From: Saccopteryx bilineata
Lineage: Eukaryota; Chordata; Mammalia; Chiroptera; Emballonuridae
Assembly (NCBI RefSeq): GCF_036850765.1
Contig: NC_089490.1
Span: 295,970,982-296,034,981 of the forward strand
Length of the DNA: 64,000 nucleotides
Reading direction: 5' to 3'
Shown here: positions 11,488 to 20,888 of the stretch, one piece after another
Layout of the letters: each line of letters opens with the position of its first letter
Position numbering within the stretch: position 1 is the stretch's first letter
The notes under the pieces: model-generated
Seen by the model: only the letters and a program-made list of their open reading frames with translations
Database searches by the model: none
Told to the model about the DNA's origin: nothing
Made by a program: the position numbers and the translations under genes

Positions 11488-11634
11488 ATATCTAAGATTC
11501 ACTACTAGCAATCTTTATATTCTGTTAGTGTTTCCACAAAGGGATGTGATGCCCGAGAAGGATAAATGTTGGTCCTTTTGATTTAAACCCTGAATTTGCA
11601 GGTTAAGAGAAAAGCTTCATGCTATAGGACTCAC
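10346..11634 (-). other. DROSHA: DROSHA intron, 1.3 kb
   Basis: Donor GTGAGT (rc of 11629-11634). The only recognisable content is an AAAT microsatellite at 11453-11490. Nothing else is identified. Confidence 0.9.
11453..11490. repeat. (AAAT)n microsatellite
   Basis: About nine perfect tetranucleotide AAAT/ATAA units in tandem. Likely length-variable. Confidence 0.95.
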
Positions 11635-11776
11635 ATTCCAGAAGGTCTGCCAACGTCTTGGTCCTGAGGGCCACAGGCCTCTTGGTCTTGTCGTTGGTGA
11701 TGGCGTATTCCTGCATGCCCAGCTCCTCTGCGACCTTGGCTTGAGTTCTGTTATTCACCAAAGAGCTTCGCAGTAA
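11635..11776 (-). CDS. DROSHA: DROSHA exon (RIIIDb with D1219 and E1222)
   Basis: A 142-nt exon encoding L1176-E1222 plus the first base of S1223. It reads LLRSSLVNNRTQAKVAEELG to TKTLADLLE. RIIIDb cuts the 5' strand of the pri-miRNA hairpin. The closing ADLLE contains D1219 and E1222, half of the metal-binding cluster (E1147/D1151 come from the exon at 29868-29973). A frame continues open into the intron toward 11938, but the CAG acceptor (rc of 11777-11779) marks the boundary. Phase 0 entry agrees with the upstream exon ending in ACT. Confidence 0.97.
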
Positions 11777-12107
11777 CTGGCCAAAAGGAATCAAGGTGCA
11801 TTTAGAAACTATTTCACTGTTGGGGTCTCCTTTGCTTCTGGTGCTGGGACCAGCCGGCGTGAGACCACTTCCCTGAGAGGGGCACAGGGGAACAGACCGC
11901 TTATACCCTGACCCACTCCCTCCAGGCGGCAGGGACAAGCTGCGTACGCTTCTAGCTTCTCCTTACGAACTTCCTCTGCTCCTGGGTTTTACCTGACATT
12001 TAAATAGTTCACTTCATTGTTTAGTTGCAGTGACCAATGTTGCAGGGGATGTACTATTTAAAGGTCAAGGTTTCCATTAACTTTAATGCTATTAAATGAA
12101 GGAGCAT

Positions 12108-12280
12108 TAAAATTTTTTTTAAATCAACTTTACAGAAGTATAATTCACATAATAAAATGTGCCCATTTAAGTAAGCTAGATGAGTTCTGACAACCTTCTA
12201 AGTTTCTGTTACCCCAAACAAGTTCCCTGTGGCCCTTTGGAAGCAACTAATACATACAATCCCTCTCGCATAACATACTT
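12108..12280 (+). mobile_element. Possible ancient L1M 3'-end remnant
   Basis: The pattern 'tttacagaagtataattcacataataaaatg...gatgagttctgacaa...ccccaa.caagttccctgtggccc' resembles, from memory, a common 3' piece of old mammalian L1 elements. It is highly diverged with no ends preserved. Confidence 0.4.
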
Positions 12281-12746
12281 GACTTGTTTTCCAACACAAC
12301 CATTAGTTTTAAAAGTATTTTTAAAAAGTCTAAAGTAAGCTTCAAGTTTCACGGCACTGATGCTAATTCTGATATTATACGATTTGGGGAAGTGATGCTT
12401 TAGTAAGTATTATTTAAAATACTTAAATGACTTACTACATTTTTGCTTGTATTATTTTAAAGATTTCTACTACATAACCTGAGTTGCAGTTTTTCAAACA
12501 GAGACCCTTTATCTTTAATCAAATGAAAACATAATTTTCATACTTCAACTTCAGAAATTCAAAATAAAAATTTCTACTAGGAATTTCAGTCAGATAAGAG
12601 TCCTCCAAGAACTATCCAAGTAGTGACACTAATCAGTGAATGAAAATTAGGCAACTGACCCACGGAAGAGGTGCCCATGCAGCAGGCACGCCTGGTTAAG
12701 GTTCAGAATAGTAACTAGCTACTTATCCACACAGGGGCAGCGGGGA

Positions 12747-13194
12747 GGCAGGCGCGTGGAGGCAGGCGGGTGGAGGCAGGCGGGTGGAGGCAGGCGCGTG
12801 GAGGCAGGCGGGTGGAGGCAGGCACGTGGAGGCAGGCGCGTGGAGGCAGGCGGGTGGAGGGAGGCGCGTGGAGGCAGGCGGGTGGAGGCAGGCGGGTGGA
12901 GGCAGGCGGGTGGAGGCAGGCGGGTGGAGGGAGGCGCGTGGAGGGAGGCGCGTGGAGGCAGGCGGGTGGAGGCAGGCGCGTGGAGGCAGGCGCGTGGAGG
13001 CAGGCGGGTGGAGGGAGGCGCGTGGAGGCAGGCGGGTGGAGGCAGGCGCGTAAAGGCAGGCGCGTAAAGGCAGGCGCGTAAAGGCAGGCGCGTAAAGGCA
13101 GGCGCGTAAAGGCAGGCGCGTAAAGGCAGGCGCGTGGAGGCAGGCGCGTAAAGGCAGGCGCGTAAAGGCAGGCGCGTAAAGGCAGGTGCCTGGC
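12747..13194. repeat. 14-bp GC-rich minisatellite, about 31 full units
   Basis: The array is 31 complete units of 14 bp (12747-13180) plus one decayed unit. The consensus is GGCAGGCGCGTGGA. Unit types are ordered: GGCAGGCGCGTGGA and GGCAGGCGGGTGGA alternate in units 1-21, GGGAGGCGCGTGGA occurs at units 9, 14, 15 and 20, one unit (6) has a CACGTG core, and GGCAGGCGCGTAAA fills units 22-31 except unit 28. The plus strand is G-rich with many GG runs; the DROSHA transcript carries the C-rich complement. Because 14 is not divisible by 3, open frames arise in several phases; I do not regard them as genes. Confidence 0.95.
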
Positions 13195-14780
13195 GGGAGG
13201 GGTGGGATCAAAGATGGGAACCCACCAAACAAAAGCTGAAAACTGTCACCAATCTCGAAGATTTGGGGGAATAATGGACCAATAACAAGAACTTTTCTCA
13301 CAACAGACATAACAAATTCTTAGTCTATCACAATTCCTCACTACTGCTCGCTCGTGGACCCCAGGACCCCGGGGCAGGAAGTGGCTGCGAGCTGGCGGGT
13401 TTTATGCCCCTCCCGCTCCTCAGCGCACTCTGTTTATTAGATGCAAGTTTTATGCTCTGTGGCATCACAGTGTCAACTGAGCTTATGAAAACCAAGATTT
13501 ATTCTCAACGCTTGAGATTGCATCCTTGACAATAGATAAATAAGAAACAATATGTTCTTAATTTGTCTGACAATGATTCATGAAGCAGAATTACAACTTG
13601 ATCCTCGTAAGCCACGCTTGCCATGGAGTTACAGGCTGCTGTTCTCTGTTTGTCTCTGCTCCCTTCCTCCTCCTATTTCCCCCAACTCTATCTTTTCTTC
13701 AATATAGCGTTTCATTGAAATTAATATCCACAGAGAAGCTCAAAATTAAAAAGACCTGGTATATAACATTAATAGAAGACCCAACCAATAGGGAGCCCAC
13801 CAGCCTAATATCTTGTAATTACAGAATAATTGAGCTGGAGATATCTTTTCTGGTTTGGATTTCTAATGGGAGAGGTAGGGTTCTCAAAGTAGAGGCCATG
13901 GGAGAATAGGAGGGCCATTTTGAGAATCTGGCTATGCTGAGCAAGGTGGATTCTCTTTCAATATATGCTTTTGGTGAGAGGAGAACACTAATTCAGGCCG
14001 CATATATGGAGATTTCAGGCTTCAGAACCAGCAAGCCTGAAGTGCACATGAGCATATGGGAACCACAACACACCACTGGGTACCCGCCCAGCGGACACCT
14101 TCCAGCGTAAGGGCCCCTTACGTAGCACTGTGGAGAAACGCTGTCTGGGGGTGGGAGGGGAGAAAGCAATGAAGATAGAAACAGAAATGCTTCCACTTTT
14201 ATTTAAAATACACTCTGACAGGTCTTAAAGCAGCAGAATGGCCAGCAGAAACTGAAATCGCTAAATTCTTACCAAACCCAGCGCCTGAACTGAAAGTAAG
14301 AAAAAAAGGAAGCTAAAAAATCACCCATATTTTTAGCGTCAGTGCAAATTTAGAAGATGAGTTGAAAAGAGGTAAGACCTTGCTCTTTCCCTAAACAAAA
14401 AAGTCTGAATGACAATTCTTTCATTGACAACTTCCATCCTTGGCCTTTGTGGAGCTCTGGTTCAGAAGGAATCGTACTGCTGGGCAGCCTGAGGACCAAA
14501 GGGCATCACAAGGCGAACAGCCCCGAGGTGAGGGCAGTCCAGTGGAACAGTTGTGGAGGCTGGTTGGTTCTATTTGACGCCCTGCGCTGAAGGCTGAGAT
14601 CAAAGGCTGGTCAACAACCTGCTGCTGCCCTGGCGCTGTTAACTCCGAGGAATCACCACACAACCTGGCCACCGCACCGCACTCTGGTGGCCATAGAGAC
14701 GGCAGAATCCACGGTACACACAGGTGCTCCTCTCCCTCCCAGCCTCCTAAAGACCTTCTCGGAGGCTCACAGACCTAGCA
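13195..14780. other. Intron sequence, nothing recognised
   Basis: Within the large DROSHA intron. A short GC-rich patch lies at about 13340-13440. Open frames at 13580-13909 and 14421-14672 show no domain or splice context. I see no repeat family here. Confidence 0.5.
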
Positions 14781-14784
14781 GTTG

Positions 14785-14890
14785 TATCAGAATCATTAAG
14801 TACTTTTCAGATATAGTGCTTAGGCCTCTTCCAAGAACCAAAGAATTAGAATTTCTGTGATGCCACCTGGACAAATGCATTTTTAAAAAA
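14785..14890 (+). mobile_element. MER5-like hAT remnant (weak)
   Basis: Fragments 'tatcagaatcattaagtac', 'aattagaatttctgtgatgcc' and 'acaaatgcattttt' follow the order of a MER5/MER20-type hAT relic. No inverted repeats are preserved. Confidence 0.35.
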
Positions 14891-14965
14891 ATTCATGTTG
14901 GCGGATGCTGGTTAACATTTGAGTCAGAATTGAAAAAGAATGAGTTTGCCAGAAGAAGGGTGGGT

Positions 14966-15692
14966 GCTAGGGTCTGAATGTTTGTGTCCCCACAAAATGC
15001 ATATGTTAAAATCCTAACCCCCCCGGCCGGTTGGCTCAGTGGTAGAGCGTTGGCCTGGCGTGCAGAAGTCCCGGGTTCGATTCCTGGCCAGGGCACACAG
15101 GAGAGGCGTCCATCTGCCTCTCCACCCCTCCCCCTCTCCTTCCTCTCTGTCTCTCTCTTCCCCTCCCGCAGCGAGGCTCCATTGGAGCAAAGATGGTCTG
15201 GGCACTGGGGATGGCTCCTTGGCCTCTGCCCCAGGCGCTAGAGTGGCTCTGGTCGCAACAGAGCAATGCCCCGGAGGGGCAGAGCATCGCCCCCTGGTGG
15301 GCGTGCCGGGTGGATCCCGGTTGGGCACATGTCTGACTGTCTCTCCCCGTTTCCAGCTTCAGAAAAATACAAAAGAAAAAAAAAATCCTAACCCCTACAG
15401 ATGATGGTGTTAGGATGTGGGCCTGTGGGAGGTGATTAGGTCATGAGGGTACAGCCCTCATGAATGGGATTAGTGCCCCTGTAAAAGAAGCCCCAGAGAA
15501 ATCTCTAGCCCCTTCCCCACATTAGGGTACAGTGGAAAAGTCTGCACTCAGAAGAGGGCCCTCACCTGATCATGCTGGTACTATATGACCTTGGACTTCC
15601 AGCCTCTAGAACTCTGAGCAATGAATTGCTGTTCATAAGCCACCTGATCTGAGATATTTTGTTACTGCAGCCTGAATGAACTGAGACCATGA
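14966..15692 (+). mobile_element. ERVL-MaLR solo LTR (MST-like), split by a SINE
   Basis: The text 'gggtctgaatgtttgtgtcccc', 'gggaggtgattaggtcatgagg', 'aatgggattagtgccc', and 'tataagccacc..gtctg' near the end matches, from memory, an MST-type MaLR long terminal repeat. Without the SINE at 15022-15381 it is about 360 bp, a normal length for such an LTR. No internal retroviral region is attached, so it is a solo LTR. Confidence 0.75.
15022..15381 (+). mobile_element. tRNA-derived bat SINE (Rhin-1-like)
   Basis: The head has A-box TTGGCTCAGTGGTAGAGC and B-box GGTTCGATTCC, followed by a TC-rich middle, the block 'gcagagcatcgccccctggtg' and an A-rich tail. A perfect duplication, AAAATCCTAACCCC, at 15008-15021 and 15382-15395 brackets it. 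It lies inside an older MaLR LTR, so it is the younger insertion. Confidence 0.95.
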
Positions 15693-15960
15693 GAAAGTGT
15701 TTTCAGGAAGAGAGAACAGCTCTGGCAGAAGCAGGGGATCATGGCACAGCAAGATGACTGCTCGGTAGAAGTGGAGGAGAAATCAGAGCCAAGCGGAGGA
15801 GAGCTGACACAGGTGGGGCTGGCCAGCCTCAGGGCAGAGAGGGTCCTGCAAGTTGATGTAAAGAAGTTTGTATTTGCCTGTTGGGGGTGGGAGAGATCCC
15901 AAAAGGTGTCAAAAGAAAACAGTGGCAAAGTGATTTTTTTTATTTCAAAAAGACCATTTG
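15693..15960 (-). mobile_element. L2 remnant
   Basis: Sequence such as 'agaacagctctggcagaagcaggg' and 'aagaagtttgtatttgcctgttggggg...gatccc' follows the complement of L2 ORF2/3' sequence as I remember it. Diverged and without ends. Confidence 0.45.
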
Positions 15961-16151
15961 GGTGGATGAATTTGAAGGGAGCAAGACATGACGTTGGGAA
16001 AGCCTGCAAATGTTGATGCTATAAATGTCTGCTTTTTATTTTTTAGTTGAAGTCTAGAAAACAACACTAAACATACAACCGGGCAAAAATAGTTATCAGA
16101 CTATTTACAAAATTGGCTCAAGTTAGGTATATAATGAAATGTGAAAGATTT

Positions 16152-16310
16152 GGTGCCAAGCTGCCTGGGTTTAAACTGTGGCCCTACCATTTCTTTGCTA
16201 AGTGACCCTGTATAAGTTACTAAATCTCTCTAAGGCTTAGTTGCTGCATTGATAAAATGGAGAAAGTAGCACCTGCCACATAGGATGGTAATGAGAATTA
16301 GAGCGAATGA
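16152..16310 (+). mobile_element. MIR element
   Basis: The order 'gctgcctgggtttaaa', 'taagtgaccctgtataagttacta', 'cattgataaaatgg' and 'atgagaattagagc' is the MIR core and tail, diverged as expected for this ancient SINE. Confidence 0.75.
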
Positions 16311-16319
16311 ATCTACAAT

Positions 16320-18035
16320 CTAAGTACGATGACCACCACATAATAAACACACAGGTAACATTCGCTGATGTTATCCATAATGGCCTCCATCCTTAGACAA
16401 GACACACTTCCTCTCTGGTTACAAGGAAAAGGTTATAGAAAGTTCTAGGAATTCCTCCAAATTTGTCTTCAATGCAGAATGTTCTGTATACCTGCCCACT
16501 CGTCTTCAAAGCTCTACATTTTACCAAATGCCAGGCTGTCTTTCTTTTAATCCTCCCCCCAAAACAAAAAGTTTCATTGGGAATCACCGGAAAAAGTGAC
16601 GAAAGTTGTAGTTAAGGGCTCTCTGTCAGCCTCAGAAAAAAATCGCCGAGTTCCCAAGGCGATGGCAGGGACCCAAGAACGTATCATAAATCTCAAATTC
16701 TGACTCTGAGAGTTCAGGATGTTTTCCATTATCTCAGCACAGCAGTTTTTTATAATTAGTTTAAACTTAAATTTTAATGAGAAAAAGGTTTATTGTTTTA
16801 AAACAAATTAAAAAAAAAACACTGGCATTCTCCCTTCAACCACTCTCTCCATTCTTGATTCTAAAGAGGAAACCGCAGCTGTGGGAAATGAGCTACCAAA
16901 GGGGGCCACCTAGTGTGAAATAAGTAGACTGATTATTATTTGGAAGACTTTAATGTAAGAGCATGGGGTGAAAGCAGAATATATTATTAAGAGTGACAGT
17001 GATGTGCCACACAGACCTATTTTACCAAGAGTGGTAGCCAGATGGTCCCCATTTCCCGTGATAACTAAAGAAAAGGTACACAAATCCTAGCAGGCAGAAT
17101 GCAAAAGCCAAATTATACCAGTGACAGAGAAATTTCCAACCGGGAGGCGGTGGGACCCATCCTCTCAGAGAGATGTTGTAGATGAGACACTTTGAATGAT
17201 TTATGCTTTGTGATGTAGGAATGAGGCAGGAAGGGCCTGGATCCCTAGTTTTCAAACTTTTTATTTGTAGTCCTTGCTCTCATTATCCCAAATCATTCCA
17301 CTAAGAAGAAAAATGCATGCAAGTTCATCTTGCCAGTGCACGCCACGGCTGCACAGAGTGCCTTGCACACAGAGGGCATGGGGTTAGCAACAATTCTAGC
17401 TCAGTAACTTGTAGTAAAGGCTAAGAGAGAAGAACAAGAGTTAAAACTTGAAAAGTTAAAATTTGAAAATGTGGCAAGGCAGGCATCCTGGTCACAGTAA
17501 ATGCTCTTTTGAGACTCTCTTACTCCCTTCCCTGACTCTACTGGGTAGGTTCCACCCTAAAAAGACTTCACTCTGTGAACTAGAACCTCTTCCTTCTACA
17601 TTCCAATTCAGATTTGGTCATCCTAGAGTTAGAACAACTAGAGAAGCCTGACATTCCTTACCAAGCAGACCTTTCTGAACACTCAACTTGTAAAGCACTA
17701 GGTTTTCTGCATCAGCATTCAAACGTGACACCATGATTCCATCTGCTCTCCGGTCCTCATTCACCAACAACCAGGGTGCAAGGGAAGAGCTCAGAGCTAA
17801 CGCCTCAGGGTGGACGACCAGGCGGTGTGACTTTAGTCACAATCATGAATCATTTGCCATCACCTTCCAACAAATGCAACTGTAACAAGTAATCCTCTAC
17901 AATTTTTAAGTTCACTTTAATCTTTAGACGTTCATGAATAAGTTTTCAGCTCCTTTCCCATACATGAGACAGCCGCTCCCTCCAGTACCACTTCCTCTCT
18001 GTAAGACTTAGCTGCCTGCAACACTCACGTTCACT
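16320..18035. other. Intron sequence, nothing recognised
   Basis: Within the large DROSHA intron. No repeat, exon or RNA structure is identified; open frames at 16393-16587, 17022-17255 and 17463-17651 look fortuitous. Confidence 0.5.
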
Positions 18036-18039
18036 TACG

Positions 18040-18712
18040 TGTTTACAAATGTGCACAGGGAGCCTACCATATGCCATGCACTGCTGGACATGCAGTAATA
18101 AATAAAAACATGCTCCCTCAGAACTCCCAGGTTAGTGGGATGGGTAACTGAAACGAGGAAGGAAAAGAACATCGCATTTTGACTGGGGGGCCATCAGCAA
18201 ACACTTTCCTAGTACCCAGAAGTCACGTCATAAGTGACATCTAACAGAACCATAGGAGGAACCAGGTAACTGAGTGCAAGGGCTGGAAGAAGAATAGGCT
18301 CTAGACAGAACGGCATGTGCATAGCCCGATGGCAGGAGGGGACTAGGAGCACAAAGCAGGCCAGTGCAAAGGTGCAGCGTGAAAAGAACACAAGCCACGA
18401 GGCCAGGCAGGTGGGCAGGCCAGGCCACGCGGGGCCTAGCTTGTTCTTCAGTCACAACTGAATGGTTGCTATACGCTCATTCAGAGCGTATCTGCTGACC
18501 ATGGATAGCCAGGAACTCTCCAATGACCCAGGAATCAGGAATGAAGAAAACAGACAAGAGACCTCGCTCTCCAGGAAGTTTCCACTCTGATGAGAGAAAA
18601 CAGACAGCAAATGAGTAAAATATATAGTATGTGCTAAGGACAAGATGGAGATGAGACACCAGGCTTGTTATGGGGCTGAGACGAGGGTACCATTTAAGCA
18701 GGTAGGTTAAAG
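18040..18712 (-). mobile_element. Ancient L2, left part (3' end), split by L1
   Basis: Reading left to right one sees the complement of the L2 3' end ('agcctaccatatgccatgcactgctgga', 'tgctccctcagaactcccagg', 'gagaaaacagacagcaaatgagt'). The element continues after the L1 insertion at 24935. The L1's 14-bp target duplication sits exactly at the split. Confidence 0.65.
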
Positions 18713-18726
18713 AAGTTCTCATTGAT
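18713..18726. repeat. Left target-site duplication of L1 copy 1
   Basis: AAGTTCTCATTGAT, identical to 24921-24934. It defines the L1 boundaries. Confidence 0.93.
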
Positions 18727-18736
18727 GTTTGGGCAG

Positions 18737-18746
18737 CAAGATGGCG
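18737..18746 (+). promoter_or_regulatory. YY1-type motif at L1 start
   Basis: CAAGATGGCG lies 11 nt from the L1 5' end. In human L1 the same motif at the same place binds YY1 and sets the start of transcription; a like role here is inferred. Confidence 0.6.
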
Positions 18747-19919
18747 ATGGAGTAGGTGGATGTACCAACCTCCACCTCCCAGAACCAAAGTGGATTACAA
18801 CTTAATTTTAAGAACCATCATCTGGAAAAACCAACGTTGGACTAAACTAAATGGACTCTTCAACCAAGAAACACTGAAGAAGCCACATGAGACTGGTAGG
18901 AAAAGTGAAAACGTGAAGAGGGCTGCCCAGCTCCCGGGAGCGAGCAGCCTGAAGAGACTCACATGGCGGGAAGAGAGGTTAGTGGAGAAGGGAGGGTACT
19001 GGGCCTCAGGAACAAATCCCCAGCCTGCAACCCCAGAGCCTAGAAGAAGCAAATGGACAGTATTTAGTTGCAAAACAAGTCAGGATACTGTTTGTGAGAA
19101 AGAGACAGATTTCTCAGACCCAAGATTCTTCTTAAAGGGACCGTGCAGAAAACCTCTCTAACAACCACCCACCTGGGGCTCCAGGGGACGGGAGAGAGGA
19201 GAGGACCGGAGTAGCAGGAAGAGAGTGTAATCTAGGAGGCACAGGGAGAAACATTTTAAAGCAGAGCCACCCTAGTCCCTGGGCTGAGTCACCCCATAAA
19301 TCTGAAGTGAATATTTCCTCCGGAAACAGCAATACCAGCAAAGGGAAGTGGGACACTAGTCAAACAAACTCTCCTACGGCACTCAGAGCAGAGTAGCTTA
19401 GAAGGAGGGAGCTTTCGGGACTATAATATTGAGTGTTAGGGTCTGAGCTGCAGCACCCCCACCCACACGGCTGAGGGCTCACCTGAGGGTGGGTGGCGGC
19501 AGGACATGGAAGCACGGTCCCGTCCACTGGGGCGGAAGCCAGCTGGCCATGACTGAGGCCTGGCATTAGCTCAGTCTTGCCCGGCTGGGGCAGAAGGGAC
19601 GCACTAAAGCGGTCCGACCTGGCTGCAGGCCAGGCAAGCAAGAGCAAGAGCAGCCACACCTGCAAACCAGCCTGCAGGGGAAAGGCGAAAGCCTGGTAAC
19701 TGCAGAGACCCGTGGGTGAGTGCAGGCATGCAGCCCCACCCGGCGTGGAGCTGGGGCTTGAGGCTGATGCACTAGCGCGGCTCCGCCAGCCAGCGTCAGC
19801 AATGCTCATACCCAAACAGCCGAGGCAGTGGGTGGCGGGCCTCCAGCAGACCACACCTAGGAACACAGAGGCCACATCCATTGGACTCCAGTGGCCATAC
19901 CTTTCTTATACACAAAAAA

Positions 19920-20831
19920 ATAGGAAGGCAGAGAAATGCAACACAAATGAATCAAGAGAAATCCCCACAAAAAAACTTGAACGAGTCAGATATAACCCCA
20001 AATTACTGGATGCAAAGTTTAAAATAATAATTGTTAGGATGCTCCAAGATCTTAAAACAACAACAGATGGTCATACCAAACAACTAAATAAAGAGATAGC
20101 AAATATGAAAAAGGACATTGAAATAATAAAAAAGAATCACTCAGAAATGACAAATACAATATCAGAAATGAAGACCACAATGGAAGGAATTAAAAGCAGG
20201 ATAGATGAAGCTGAGGATTGAATCAGCGAGTTAAAGGACAAGATAAACGAAGGCATGGAAGCAGAGCAGCAAAAAGAAAAAGACTCAAAAAGTCTGAGGA
20301 AACTCTAAGAGAGCTCTGTGACAACATGAAGAGAAATAACATCTGCATTATAGGGGTTCCTGAAGAAGAGAAAGAACAAAGAATAGAGACTTTGTTAAAT
20401 CAAATCATAGCTGAAAACTTCCCTAAATTGATGCAGGAAAAAGTGTCACACAAGTCCAAGAAGCACAGAGAATTCCATTAAAGAGAAACCCAAAGAAACC
20501 TACACCAAGACACATCATGATTAAAATACCAAAGCTAACTGATAAAGAGAAAATATTAAAAGCTGCCAGAGAAAAAAAGGCTATCACCTACAAAGGAGCC
20601 CCCATAAGGATGACATCCGACTTCTCAACAGAAACACTTGAGGCCAGAAGGGAATGGCAAGAAATATTCAAAGTAACGCAGAACAAGAGCCTATAACCAA
20701 GACTACTTTATCTACCAAGGTTATCATTTAAAATTGAAAGAGAAATAAAAAAACTTCCCAGACAAAAAAAATTCAAGAAATTCATTACAACCAAACCAAT
20801 GCTACAAGAAAAGTTAAGGGGCCTGTTGTAA
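19920..20831 (+). pseudogene. L1 ORF1 pseudogene (copy 1)
   Basis: ORF1p is the trimeric RNA-binding chaperone of L1: N-terminal coiled coil, RRM, then C-terminal domain. By alignment to copy 2 the start codon has become ATA at 19920. A stop follows the EDxIS-type coiled coil at 20218-20220, and the frame shifts again near 20270 and 20480. RRM and CTD pieces ('ELCDNMKRNNICIIGVPEE', 'TPRHIMIK', 'EARREWQEIF') are still readable in scattered frames. The ancestral stop is at 20829-20831. Confidence 0.85.
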
Positions 20832-20888
20832 ACATACCAAAGGGGGAAAAGAATACAGCAAAAGAGGAATACAGCTTTAAAGAATAAA

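Noticed and set aside
11777..11938. Extension of the DROSHA exon frame upstream to an ATG at 11938
   Set aside because: The frame runs through the CAG acceptor into intron; the joined exons give the exact expected protein without it.
12723..13310. 195-codon open frame on the minus strand and three overlapping plus-strand frames
   Set aside because: They are a by-product of a 14-bp tandem repeat that has no stop in several phases; the peptides are simple repeats.
15014..15404. Overlapping open frames of 83-121 codons on both strands
   Set aside because: They lie wholly in a GC-rich SINE; equivalent frames occur in every Rhin-1-like copy (5378-5848, 42421-42926, 55066-55510, 61397-61863, 62997-63420).
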